The translations under genes and the position numbers were made by a program. Of a DNA stretch of 64,000 nucleotides, positions 38,528 through 50,049 are shown piece after piece (the stretch's first letter is position 1; each line of letters opens with the position of its first letter). The stretch comes from Poecilobothrus nobilitatus (lineage: Eukaryota > Arthropoda > Insecta > Diptera > Dolichopodidae). The DNA lies in contig OX352772.1 in the NCBI GenBank assembly GCA_947095535.1, positions 276,158,336 through 276,222,335 on the forward strand, written 5' to 3'. Under the pieces are notes generated by a model. It was not told the DNA's origin. It saw only the letters and a program-made list of their open reading frames with translations, and did not search any database.

Positions 38528-39953
38528 AATGTTAATTTTTGTAACGTACGGGGGTTGCAAACGAATTTTCATACCGTCGATTGCCATCTTAGTTCAATTA
38601 AGCCAGCATTCTTAGTCCCATGTGAAATACAAGTCAGTAGCCACAATGATAACTTTAATTTTACCGGCTACTCACTTATTTCACACTTCGTACCCAAAAG
38701 AGGTATCGCTGTCTATATAAAAAAATCACATCGCTTTCAACACACTTGCAAAATATAAATGTTCTAGCCCAACCTTCCACTACATTTGGATCAAAATCCT
38801 GGTTGAAAAACATATCGTACATTTATTATATTCAGATCGCCATGTCATACAAATCCTCGTTTCTTATACAGATCGCCCAACTCAAATGAATAAGAACATG
38901 CTATGGAAATTGAAAATCTATCGAACCAGATCAATGAAATTTTGGACACATCTCCAGAAACTGAAATTGTTCTGGTGGGAGATTTCAACATTCATAACAG
39001 GAACTGCCTTCATTTCTCTAGCAACATCTCCCCGAGCCAAAACTCAATTGGGAAACAAGTTAAACACACTCCACACTATTCCACCTTTTTCAATTTGTTA
39101 AAAATCCCACTAAAATCCAGGACCGTGCTGATCTTGGATTTGTTTCTCACCACATACCCTGAAAAATATGTGGTTTCAGTTGGTTGCCCTCTGGGTAATT
39201 CCGACCATTGTTTGGTTAACACAAGTTTCCGGGTAAGCCCAATTCAGAGGTTTCCTCCTAAAAAATTAGTTTGGCGTTGCAGCCATTCTGACTGGGAGGG
39301 CCTTAACAACTTTTCCATCATCCACATTTATCCACATCCCAAAGAATAGCTATGTGGTGGTGAGTTTTCGGTAATAGGCGGTGATAAAAATCTTGATACA
39401 AATAAGTCAGCCGGTCCAGATGGTATTTCAAAACCTCTGCGCCACCTTTTCTACCTCTCTTTTTCACTTCGAGTATTCATCCTACCCAATGGAAAGTTGC
39501 ACATGTTTTCTCAATTCCCAAAAAAGGTAATAAAAGCGATCCCTCCAATTACCGCCCTATTGCTATAACTTCGATCATCTCCAAAGTCATGGAGAAAATT
39601 GTGAACCAAAAGCTTTAGAAATACCTGGACCACAAAGATTCGCTTCATCATCGTCAATACGGAATCAGACCTCGTCGTTCAATTGGTGATCTCATGACTT
39701 ACCTTTGTGAGAAGCTAAGCATAAACCTTCATCATTCTGATGAGTCTGATGTTGTGACTCTTGATATTTCTAAGGCTTTCGATCGAGTTTGGTAGGATGC
39801 TTTATTGGGAAAATACAAAGCATTCGATCTAGGTAACACTAGTCGATGGATATTCATCTGACAAATTCAAAATAAATGCTGGTGTCCTTAAAGGATCAGT
39901 TTTATCTCCCCTCTCTTCTTAATATTTATCAATGACCTACTTTCAAGATGGAT
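38528..39953 (+). pseudogene. Non-LTR retrotransposon, endonuclease and reverse-transcriptase relic
   Basis: The endonuclease part reads FCNVRGLQTNF, LSSIKPAFLVPCEIQVSS and NFTGYSLISHFVPKRGIAVY (38528-38758), then in another frame YIWIKILVEKHIVHLLYSDR, then GDFNIH (38978-38995), VKNPTKIQDRAD in a shifted frame, LDLFLTTYPEKYVVSVGC and NSDH (39197-39208). The reverse-transcriptase part reads NKSAGPDGI (about 39400), IPKKGNKSDPSNYRPIAI, HRQYGIRPRRS, LDISKAFDRVW (39760-39792) followed by TAG, and GVLKGSVLSP with a shifted FINDLL ending near 39953. The linker between endonuclease and polymerase is mostly deleted, and the YADD catalytic box and everything after it is missing. Stops and shifts are scattered. 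The layout fits the jockey/CR1 group. It is a different family from the fragments at 1.3 and 17.6 kb. Confidence 0.88.
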
Positions 39954-39959
39954 GAGTGG

Positions 39960-42690
39960 TACATTCCTAAGCCGAGTTACTGCCCTTCCACTGGGGACTT
40001 TCTTTTCTTTTTGCAAGAAAATAGTATCTTGCATTAAATTTCTACTATTAATTTAACCAGTAACGAATTGTAATTGAAAAAGCCTCTAACCTAGGGGTTC
40101 AAAACTTGTAGCTTTTTAGTTCAAATAAATAGCCTTATCAAAATAAAAAAAAAATTATTCATACTTAAATTTATTTTAAAATTTTACTTCATAATTTATA
40201 AAAGAATAAATAAAAAGACTGTTACATTTAGTACAAGTTTAAGACCTATAAAAGTTTTGGTCTACTCTAGGTTAGCAGTTTTTTTTAAAATGTAAAGAGG
40301 AGCATACTAATTAATAATAGTCTAAATTTAAGATCATGTTTGGTTTATCTGACTGAAGTATTTTCTAAAACCCCTCGATTATTAATTGATATCAATTGAT
40401 TGACAATTTTTTTTATATCAAATGGTGTACCTATATATGAAAAATGTAATTTCTTATAGTGAGTAGGATTATATGTACCATTTTGGGCTTTCACGTAGAA
40501 ATGACAACAATTACATGAATTCCCAGTGTAGAAAATAAATCTAGATGTATACATTGGACATATTGTATATATATATATATATGTTGTAAGGTATATTCTT
40601 CTTTTGTCTTTTTTTTTTTTACCCCAACATTTTTTGTAATACAAAGTTGAAAAAAGATTTGCATTTTTCTATTTCAAGGATAGGAAAAAGAGTTTGATAT
40701 TTTTCAGCATGTTTTTAATGAAAAAGAGAGAACTTTTCTTTTTTTTTCCTTTAATATTTTAAGAGCCGATGAAACTCAATTTAATGCTTTAAAATTTTTA
40801 AAAATTAAAAATTCAATATTTTTTTTATTTAAGAAAAATTTACAAGATATTTTTTTTTTTAATTTGTAAAGAAATTCAAAAAAAAAAAATATTTGAAATT
40901 GTTTTAGTTGATAGGATGTAGTTTGTTATATTTATGATGATGGTATGATAATGATATTTGACACAGTTTTTTTTTGTTCTTTTAATTTTTTTTTTAGTAT
41001 GTATTTGAAGTTGTTGTAGGAAATTGTGTTTTTGATTGAATTGGTACTATGTATCTTGTAAGTTTTTCAATATAAAATAACATTCGGAAAGAATATTAAT
41101 ATTTTACAAACTATATAGAGTAGAGTAGAGTATAAAAATAGAGAAGTTAAAATTATCCTAAATTTTTAAAATGACTAAATTTGAAATAATTTATTTAATA
41201 ATCATTCAATATCTATGATACATTTACAAAATTATAAATATTACCATTAAACCGGTGGAATTTTGTAAACTTTAAGATAATTTAAAACAAAACGTTAATA
41301 TTTAAACTAAATTGCTTAAAATATCTTTTAAACTTATGTTTATGTTTCAATTTGTCAATTCCTCAATATTAATATGATATAATTTTGTAAGCTCTTGCAG
41401 GAATTTCTTCAAAATATTTATTACTTCAATTACGTGATAAATAATGAGCTGAACAAAAACAACAAAAGAAAAACGAAGCACCTATCAGCTTTTCAAGATT
41501 TTGATTTTGCAATATTCAAATGTGTATTTACAAATGAAAATATGAAGCCATCCATATTTTTGGGAAAAATTCAATGAATAGGCTGGTGGATTGTTCAATT
41601 TGATATGGTGAATATAAAGATAATAAAAAATTAAAAGAATTCAAGCATGAGCTAAAATTTAATTACTGGAATGTTACAATGTTTGGATGAAATTAGAAAT
41701 AATACCTACCTTTTCTTCAGTATTTTGAATCAGTGAAGATAATATCAGTTCAAATTCTTGTATTTGGATCTGCCTTGGATTAATTACTCAATTCCCATAT
41801 TGGCAAACCGATAATGATTGATATATGATTGGAAAAAATTAGATTCAACTTCTGAAGATACCAAAAATCTTGTACAACAATACTTTTCGTGGAATGGCGG
41901 CGATAAACAAGGACATAAATTCAATCAAATAAAAAATTTCAAATAAATTAATCAAAAAACAGCCTTTTAATGAATTCTACTTGAATTTACATCATTGTGA
42001 CCAAAATAATGTTGATTGATTCTGATCCAGGTCATAATGAAATATTTTAAGATATAAATATTGTGATTCGATTTGAAAGTACATAATTGCACTTTAAACA
42101 ATGGATACTAATTTTTTATTTATCAACTATTTACAAATAAAAAGGCATTTTTTTTGCCTAAAAATAAAATATTAGTAAATTAACTTAAAGTTTGTATTCA
42201 TTTTGCTCTTTGGGAAGAATTAACTACAGGATTTCTAATTACTGCAGGTTGTGAAATTTTAACAGGCCTGGGTCTCTTTAAAAAAAAAGAAGTTTGTAAT
42301 ATATTTATATTACTGTTAAACAATTTTATCTTTTTTATGATAAAATTATCTCAGTTTTACTAAAACTTTGGCAATCTTCTAAACATTATGGTATAATAGA
42401 TTAAGTTAAAAAGAAGACATATGTCTTATATTTGCTTTTTAAATGATGATGTTCAGTTGTTTTTGAAAATTTTTATTAAAAAGATTAGGTAATTTAAAAT
42501 TTAAGTAAATTTCTTTCAATAAGTTATGTTTGAATATTATTTTAATCTTTATAGACTGTAGAGTCCTAGGCTTTAATTATTTATGCCTATCATTCAAAAC
42601 TCAAACACAATCGCGAGACTAATTTAGATCTGCATTTATTCCCGCCGTAATAATTTCACTATCTTTGAGATTTAATTTTTTTTTTCCGAC
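39960..42690. other. AT-rich non-coding stretch, no gene seen
   Basis: Frames of 99 codons (40345-40644 minus) and 60 codons (41395-41577 plus) show no domain; the first crosses the AT microsatellite at about 40567-40584. 'taggggttcaaaacttgtag' at 40092 resembles a hAT-type end, but no partner was found. Confidence 0.55.
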
Positions 42691-42691
42691 C

Positions 42692-42808
42692 GCATACAAA
42701 TTATGTATAAGGTAGGTATTGTTTTCATACTAAAAATTTGTACCCGAGATTTTGGCAAAAAAGAACTAGACTGGTGCGGAGAAGGCTGTAAAAAAATGTT
42801 TAGCGTGA

Positions 42809-42855
<47 letters not shown>

Positions 42856-42972
42856 CTGTTGGCACGTGTACAGTCTAAACGACTGAGCGGAATTTTTTTA
42901 TGGCTAAAAATTTATATATGTGTACATACTTTATACAATACTCTTGTTGATGACGGAAATTTCAAACTGTAA
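42692..42972 (+). repeat. Repeat family B, copy 1, with TG microsatellite
   Basis: It shares with 50555-51110, in order: 'tgtataaggta(g/a)gtattg', 'ttttcatactaaaaatttgt', 'gattttg(g/c)caaa', 'cgtgatg(t/c)ctgtgtgt', 'acgactgagcg(g/a)aa' and 'ttgttgatgacggaaatttc'. A (TG)n run spans about 42813-42847. An 89-codon frame over 42703-42972 is a by-product. The design (AT palindrome-like start, microsatellite core, conserved end) recalls DINE-1-like elements but lacks their terminal motifs. I do not recognise the family. Confidence 0.7.
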
Positions 42973-42974
42973 AA

Positions 42975-44070
42975 TATTTGTTAGCAGATTCAATATTAAT
43001 GTTATGTTTTTTTTGTATTTGTTTACAGTCTTTATTATCTTTTACTTCTAATATTTTAGAATGAAAAAAAAAATCATGTACATACTTACATAATATGTAA
43101 ATGGATGTATTGAATGAATGTACCTACATATATTTTTATGATTAATTCATTGCTTAGTTAGTATTGTTATTGAATAAAAAAAATGATGTTAAATTATTAG
43201 AAGTTATTTTGCTTTGATATACCTATGTATGTAAATTATTATGTAAAAAGTCTATGAATTTTGGCTTTACAGCTTTTGTATAATAGCGGTTGGTCCTGTG
43301 ATGGAGAAAGCTGATTTTTTTACCGTAAAGTTATAGCAATTTAATAGTCAACAAAACATAAAAAATAACAATTGTTGTTACCAGTAAATTCTGTTTTTTT
43401 TCTTTTTTATGGAAAAGCCTCTAAGTGAAGATTTATGTCGAAACATAAAAATGTTTCCTTTCTTTTTTATTCTATCTATGTATGTATATTCTTTTCTCTT
43501 TACTTTATCTCTGTTTTATGGTATTGAAATATCATATTATGTATGTTCAAAATAAAATTGAAATTACAAAAAAAAATTTAATCAAACATCACTTAATAGA
43601 AAACAATTTAATTTGTAGAAGAAATTACTGAAATCTTTACAAGTTACTTAAAAACGATTTTTTTTTTTTTCAAATAACCTGTTGTTTTTTTATTGTTTTT
43701 TTTAAATTTTTATTTACACAAACTTTTACACAATAGAGAAAAAAACTATAATTTTCACCTTGATCTTGACTTGTCATGACTTCAAAATGCCTTAAAGAGT
43801 TAACTTTCAAAGAAAATTATTAAAAAAAAAAGATTCAATCAAACAAGCTAAAAACAAAATCATAATCATAAATTTAAATAATCAAAAAAAAAAGTGAAAG
43901 AGAGATTTACAGTATTGTACAAAATTATAAGAACAAATTTTTGATAAAGGAAAGTCGGACGATTTGTATTATGTTATTTATCATTGTTATTTCATGAGCA
44001 CTACTCTATACTTTTATTATATTGTGGGTTTCTATTTTAGGAATAATTATTATTTATGAATAATATTCAT
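42975..44070. other. AT-rich non-coding stretch, no gene seen
   Basis: No frame, repeat or RNA gene stands out. Confidence 0.6.
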
Positions 44071-44073
44071 CAT

Positions 44074-45655
44074 TATACCCGTACGATAGGATCGGGTATA
44101 ATAAAATTACTCCTCCGTTTGTAACACCTCGAAATAAGCGAGCTAGATATACCTTCAAAGGTATGGATCGGATCAGAAAAAAATTCTAAGACTTTTGAGC
44201 CATGTCCGTCCGTCCGTCCGTCCGTCCGTCGGCACGCTAACTCAAAAACTAAGAAAGCTAGAATCTTGAAATTTACGCAAAATATTTTGGGAGTAATTTG
44301 TAGGTTCCCTATTTTTTTTGGTTGAGTTTGGACCAAGCCTTAGGGTAGCTCTCGAACACCTAACTTTTAGATCCCCACATTTTTTTTGCAATAGAGCTAT
44401 GAAATTTTAACTACTGATAGATCTCACAAAAATATTAATTTTATTTTTAATAACTTTTTTTTGTAGCCCCACCCGTTACGGAGCTACAGCTCCCCAAAGG
44501 TTCAAAAAAGCTCTATATTTAAATTGTTATAGCACAAGTTGTATAAGGTATATCTTCATTTTGAAAACGCCAAACGATTACTACTTTCATTAGCTTTAAA
44601 AGTATATATACAATAAATATATATTTTTGGCATACGGTGTCTTAATTTACCGTTATGCGAAACTCAAATTTTGCAAAATTCTTTAACCCTTCCATCTTCT
44701 AAATGGTTAAAGTTGGAAACTTGAAATTTTGACAGAAGTTAGATCTTTGAAAATTAGTATGAGTCATTTCAGAAATTTTTTTTGTATCACCCCCCGTTTA
44801 GGAGCTGTAAGGGGTCAAAAACTGAAAATTTCCTATTTTTAAACACCTGTAACTTGAACACCTGTTAAAATTTTTTTGAAGTAATACACAAAAATTAAAG
44901 CTTCAACATTATATTCTTATTTCTGTTAACAACTTTTTTTAATAACATAGGGTTACTTTATAATTGACGAAAGTGTTACTTGATTTTTTCAAATTTTCTA
45001 ACAAATTTCTTTAACGAATTTTTTGCGTTTTGTTTTACTCGATAATTTGAAATTGTTGAGGATATAATGCGTAGTACAAAAAAATGTAATTAAATAAACA
45101 ACATAACGGTTGCTTGAAGAATTTTTATTTATATGATATTGATATATATACATACTTATATAATATCATGTTTATTTACATATCGTATATGTCACTAGTG
45201 CATGAATGATAAGAGTATAGATGTATATTATATAGCGCCGTATTTACATACATATATGTATTTTATTGTACTTATAAGAAATTATTCTGTCAATGGAATA
45301 TTTAAATATAATATAATATAATATTTAAAATTATATTTACTGTTTTGTACTTAGTAAATTTAATATACATTTACCGCTTAGTATTAAATGGTACTATAGA
45401 ATATTTGAAAAAGTTTTGGATTGATAATCGTTATGTGGAAGGTTAGAATCTGCTTTTGAAGAATGTACATATAAACATGTAGTTTGAATATATGTACAAC
45501 CCATAGTTCTAGAAATTATAAAATTCACCCAAATTATTTTAAAATACTAAAATATTAAAAAAATAATATTGTAAGCAGAGTGACAGGCTGTGAACATACT
45601 AACGGTTCGTACGGGTATCTAAGAGTTGACAAAGTCAACTGTATTCTTCCTCGTT
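44074..45655 (+). mobile_element. DINE-1/INE-1-like element, second subfamily, copy 1 (complete)
   Basis: The 5' end TATACCCGTACGA (44074) is matched by TCGTACGGGTAT at 45607-45618, a perfect 12-bp subterminal inverted repeat. The 5' end also pairs locally (TATACCCG with CGGGTATA, ending 44100). 'atggatcggatcagaa' leads into a GTCC core 'gtccgtccgtccgtccgtcc' at about 44205, followed by 'ctaactcaaaaactaagaaa'. Two diverged internal blocks share 'gaaattttna..nagatct' and 'ccccgtt(a)cggagct'-like sequence, about 320 bases apart (near 44470 and 44795). The 3' hairpin AGTTGAC-aaa-GTCAACT lies at 45624-45640, then 'gtattcttcctcgttttt'. An 87-codon minus frame near 44073-44336 is a by-product. Target: probably T-rich DNA. 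Confidence 0.87.
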
Positions 45656-45659
45656 TTTT

Positions 45660-46495
45660 TTATATTATTATAAAGGTAATGGTACCTAAAAATTATAGGG
45701 GTTTTAATTAAAATTTTATGCTTTTTTAATTTAATTTATTGGAACTATCAAATGAAATTTTTTGCTATATGTAGAATTCGTTTGGTTGGTTTATTAGTTA
45801 CATAGCAGCCCTCTAGAAATTTATCGCAAGATCACAATTAGCATGTGGTGTCATTTTAATATTACACTATTTTATTTTTGGTTTTCAACTCTATTCCATA
45901 ACCATCCCGTAGAGTTCTGAAATATATTTAATTCAAGTTAGTATCAAATTCGACTTAAACTAAAATTATTTGCATGAAAAGATTTCCTATTTATGTAATT
46001 ATACAATTAACAAGTCAAAAGCATCGGCGACTTAGTGGGTAAGAGTGTATAAAATACGCTGTAAATCCCACACACGTAGAATAATTCTCCCTTACGAATT
46101 TTTACCGCCACACCTGGAGAAGGAAAGGCTGTGTAATTTTGTTACCACATTTTTGTAGCAAGAAAGGAATAAACTAAAAAAAATTTCAATGAATGATATT
46201 TAAAAAATCCTTCAACAGGATATTATAGTGAAGAAGGAAAGTTTTTTTATAGAAAACATGTATTAATGTGAAAATACCTATAAAAATACGGGATATCTTC
46301 CTATAATAACTTTCACATTATAACTGAATATCTTAACATTTACATAAAATTTTGCTGAAAACTGTAAATGTTTAAATCGGAAAAATATAATTTTTATTTA
46401 TACAATATTATTTTGCGGTAGCTTTTTTATTTAAAAAATCAGATTTTGTGGTTGTTTTTTTTTTTTTGGACAGTTACAAGATATTTTTAATTCTT
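45660..46495. other. Spacer between two DINE-1-like elements, weak tRNA-like patch
   Basis: Mostly AT-rich. At 46025-46085 'ggcgacttagtgggtaagag' resembles the 5' half of a tRNA (A-box region), but no convincing B box follows, so it may be the head of an old SINE or chance. Confidence 0.35.
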
Positions 46496-46497
46496 TT

Positions 46498-47985
46498 TAT
46501 ACCCGTACGATAAGTATCGAGTATATTAAAATTGCTCATCCGTTTGTAACACCTCGAAATAAGCAAGCTAATTATACCTTCAAAGTTATGGATCGGATCA
46601 GAATCAAATTCTGAGTCGATTAAACTTTGTCCGTCCGACTGTCCGTCAGCACGATAACTCAAAAACTAAAAAAGCTAGAGTCTTGTAATTAACACAAAAT
46701 ATTCTTGTATCAATTTGTAGGCTCCTTATTGTTTTTGGTTGAGATCCTACAAAAACTTCGGCTAGCTCTCGAACAACTAACTTGTTGATCTCCACATTTT
46801 TCATACAAATTCTTCAAAAGTTCTACATCGTTGGAAATAGGGCCATAAAATTTTATCTACGGATAGATATCCTTAAAAAATTTATTTTATGGAACAACGT
46901 TTTTCTGTAACTCCAACCGTTGCGGAGCTATAGCCCTCTAAAGTTTTAAAAAGCTCGATATTTAAATTTGTGTAATACAAGTTATATAAAGTATATCTTC
47001 AATCTTAAAATGCCGAACGATAGCTGTTTTTATTAACTTTACAAATATGTATACAATAAATATATACTTCCGCCATACGGTGTCTTAATAAGTTAAATCA
47101 CTTACTAAAAATAAGTTAGAGTCACTTCAGAAAATATTTTTGTATTGCCCCCCGTTTAAGAGCTGTAAGGGGTCAAAAACTGAAATTGTCCGATTACTTT
47201 TAGTTCTGTTAGCAACTTTTCTTAATAATATAGAGTTACATTGAAATAGACGAAAGGGTGACTTCATTTTTCTAACAAATTTCTTTAACAATTTTTTTAA
47301 ATTTTTTGTTTTTTTTTTACTCGATAATTTGAAGTAGTTTGTGGTGATGCGTAGTACAAAAAAATTAAAATAAATAAAAAATATAACGGTTGTTTGAAGA
47401 GTTTATATTTATATGCTATTGGTATACATACTTATATATCATGTTTATTTACATATTGTATATGTCACTGATGAATGAATGATGTATAATAAGAATATTA
47501 TTGATATTTGATGATATATATATGTATATATGTATAGCGACGTATGTAGATATTTTGTAATATAAATTATTCTATGAATGAAATATTTTTAAAGAAATAA
47601 TGCAATGTATGGCGATATATGTATAATAATAGGTATATATTCATATTAATTGTATTTAGTATTTTATAGTAAGTTTAGTATAAATTAATAATAAACATTT
47701 ACCGCTTAGTATTAAATAGTACTATAGGTATGTCATATTTGGAAAAGTTTTGGATTGATAATCGTTAGGTGGAAAGGTTAGAATCTGCTTTTGAAGAATG
47801 CATAAACATGTAGTTTGAATATATGTACAAACCATAGTTCTAGAAATTATAAAATTCACCCAAATTTTTTTAAAATACTGATAAATTAAAAAAATAATAT
47901 TATAAGCAGAGTGACAGACTATGAACCTACCAACGGGTTCGTACGCGATCTATGAGTTGACAAAGGCAACTGTATTTTTCCTAGT
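46498..47985 (+). mobile_element. DINE-1/INE-1-like element, second subfamily, copy 2
   Basis: It aligns along its length with 44074-45655: 'tatacccgtacgataag', 'cgtttgtaacacctcgaaat', 'atggatcggatcagaa', a shorter core 'gtccgtccgactgtccgtc' at 46629, 'ccgttgcggagctatag' and 'gccatacggtgtctt'. The 3' hairpin AGTTG/CAACT lies at 47955-47971, with a 'cctagttttttt' tail. The 3' subterminal repeat has decayed (TTCGTACGCGATC). One internal segment present in the first copy near 44650-44760 is missing here. It lies in the same orientation as the first copy, about 0.85 kb downstream. Confidence 0.85.
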
Positions 47986-47989
47986 TTTT

Positions 47990-48690
47990 TTTTTAAATTT
48001 TTATTTAGATATGTTTAATGTGAAATGAAGTGATAATTCGTGTTTTTTTTCCTTTGTGGTAAATTACAGTTTCCAGACACGAACACCTACACAGTAATTT
48101 TGAACAGCTTATTGTAAACATATAATGTGCGCGTTTTTTGTTTTTCTTTTTTGGAGGTTAGATCATCGAATTTCATTTAAAAATTTCATTGGAAAATTTT
48201 CTCCAAAAATTAAAATACAGGCGAAAAAAAAAACTTAAATTGAGTCTTAACTTTTAATGTTTTTTATTTTTAAAGTTTGAAACAAAGTTTTGTTGTTTAA
48301 AAAGTGATTCATTTTTTAGTAGGCACTTTATAAAACGATTTAAATAAATTAAAAAAAAAAAATGATTTGTTAAACGGAAGTACTTTTTTAATTATAATAG
48401 AAAGTCATGTATTTTTATTGTTGTAACCGCATTGGAAAACGAAAGATAAATCAAATTGAAAAAACAAAAAATATGTAATGAATCAGAAAATAGCAGAGAA
48501 AATATTTTGTATAATAGGTAGGTATATGAAATTATTTATTAGAGTAATTGTTATAAACTAAAAGTTTTAGCAGAATTCAAAGGGAATGAAATTGGGAAAT
48601 GTGACTAAATTCCAGCTAAATTGGAAAAGAAGAGAAATTTTATTTCTCTTATGGTTAATTTAGATCTTTGACTTTTCTTAATAGTTTTTT
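47990..48690. other. AT-rich non-coding stretch, no gene seen
   Basis: Nothing recognisable beyond A and T runs. Confidence 0.6.
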
Positions 48691-48691
48691 T

Positions 48692-48962
48692 TCCTAAGGG
48701 AGGTGGGAATCCTAAGGGTGGATGGACAATTTATTGGTGAAAGGGAAAGACCTTTCAATAGAACTTCCCCTTTCACCAATATAATGCTTTCACCAATATA
48801 ATGCTAACTGCTAACGCAATATATTGGTTACGAAGTAGGTATAGGATAGAATAGAACAGGGATGCGGAAATATATAATTGAGAATGGTACTGTAAGAGAT
48901 CGATGAATCTGCCTATTAATTTTACTATTTTACGATCAGTGCCGGTAGCCATCAACAGTTAC
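48692..48962 (+). repeat. Repeat family C, copy 2, with long hairpin
   Basis: It aligns with 9906-10165: 'tttcctaagggaggtgggaa', 'ccaatataatg', 'gctaacgcaatatattgg', 'atgaatctgcctatta', 'tactatttta' and 'agccatcaac'. The hairpin is TATTGGTGAAAGGG (48732-48745) with CCCTTTCACCAATA (48768-48781), a perfect 14-bp stem. 'ctttcaccaatataatg' is then repeated in tandem at 48787. A 60-codon minus frame here is a by-product. Confidence 0.7.
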
Positions 48963-49262
48963 AACATGCAGTAGCTTATAACACCTTCGTGCATAAGGTA
49001 ATAATTGAAGGCAACCTCACTGTCACTGTAGCAACAATTACAATTAGTATTGATTATTTTTATTTAAAAGTTAGGGCCATTAGTAGATTACAACGTGTAG
49101 TAGTATATAACACCTTCCTGTATGATGTAACCAAGAAGAGCTCTACTGCTAAATTTATTTATTATTATTATTATTATTGCATGATATAACAAAGATAGCT
49201 CCACTGTCGCAGCTATTATTATTATTATTAATTTATTATTTATTATTATCATTATTAATTCT
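48963..49262 (+). repeat. Diverged tandem units with TTA microsatellites
   Basis: 'ttacaacatgcagtagctta' followed by 'taacaccttcgtgcataagg' (from 48959) recurs as 'attacaacgtgtagtagtat' and 'aacaccttcctgtatgatg' (from 49087). A third, shorter piece 'gcatgatataacaaagatag' with 'ctccactgtcgcagct' lies at 49179. TTA runs lie at about 49157-49177 and 49215-49260. It directly continues family C copy 2. Confidence 0.65.
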
Positions 49263-49307
49263 ACGATATATATTTTCACGATTTAAAATTACCGCATATT
49301 TTTTGTA

Positions 49308-49374
49308 GGAACTGAACGGGGTTTGAATCCAAGACCCTCCAATTAAAAGGCTGGTAACTGAACCACTACACCAT
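49308..49374 (-). ncRNA. Degenerate tRNA-Lys-like sequence (SINE head or tRNA pseudogene)
   Basis: On the minus strand TGGTGTAGTGG (49373-49363) fits an A box, CTTTTAA (about 49348-49342) fits a tRNA-Lys(UUU) anticodon loop, and GGATTCAAACCC (49330-49319) resembles a B box with one extra base. The stems are poor (for example CCA/TGG around the anticodon loop), so a working tRNA is unlikely. It reads toward the family C copy at lower coordinates, so it could be the head of a tRNA-derived SINE. This link is inference: family C copy 1 shows no such head. Confidence 0.5.
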
Positions 49375-49427
49375 GTGTAAGATCAATATGATTTTTAATT
49401 TCTATTTGAGTTCCCTGCAAAAAGATT

Positions 49428-50049
49428 GGGGCTTATGATTGAAAACGCACGGAAAATGCGCCGCTCATAAAAGATTATTCACCTTCATTCTATGTTGGTA
49501 TGATTGAAAACGCGGGATTACATTTTAATTTGAAATTAAATGACAGGTATAAAGTCTGTACTTAGGTATAAAGTAGGTAACCAAAAATAATTTTAGAATT
49601 AAAAATAAAAAGTTGTAATAAAAAATTTGTATTTTGTTGATTTTAAGGGAAAAAATCTGTAATAAACAAGTTTTTTTTATTAAGAAGTAAAATTTCCTAA
49701 CAAATTTTTTGCTTTTACCTTTTGTACCAATTCAGCGTATTTCTTTTGTTTTGTTATTTTTCTCCTAATCCAAAAAGGTTAAAGATTAGAAAAGTTAAAT
49801 TAAAAAACTTAAATTTTTCATTTTGTTTACTTAAAATATTTAAAATAAATGAAAAACTTACATAAATGTTTTTTTAATTTTTTGAAAACGCGAACATATA
49901 TACGCGTTTCACTTACATTCACAACAAACTAACGCCGTTCAATCATATAAATAAATTAGCTTCGAAAAAAGTTTTCCGTGTGTTTTTAATCATACTATAA
50001 TAGTTAATTTGACATTTCGATAGTATTTACGTTTTCAATCATAAGACCC
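49428..50049. mobile_element. MITE or foldback-like element with modular inverted repeats
   Basis: Left end GGGGCTTATGATTGAAAACG (49428-49447) and right end, reversed, GGGTCTTATGATTGAAAACG (50049-50030) match at 19 of 20 bases. ATT lies directly outside both ends (49425-49427 and 50050-50052), a possible 3-bp target duplication. The terminal module recurs inside: left again at about 49499 (GTATGATTGAAAACGCGGGA); right, reversed, at about 49994 (TATGATTAAAAACACACGG) and 49947 (TATGATTGAACGGCG). CACGGAAAA follows the module on both arms. No protein is encoded. Terminal GGG with a 3-bp duplication suggests a PIF/Harbinger-type MITE, although ATT is not the usual TWA; repeated terminal modules suggest a foldback element. 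Confidence 0.75.

Noticed and set aside
40092..40125. 'taggggttcaaaacttgtag' resembling a hAT-type end near the retrotransposon relic
   Set aside because: No matching opposite end in the window.
42813..42847. (TG)n run as a possible Z-DNA regulatory site
   Set aside because: It sits inside repeat family B, whose other copy has only a short interrupted run, so a repeat core explains it better.
46025..46090. tRNA-like A-box region 'cttagtgggtaagag'
   Set aside because: No convincing B box or stems, so it is not listed as a tRNA gene; an old SINE head remains possible.
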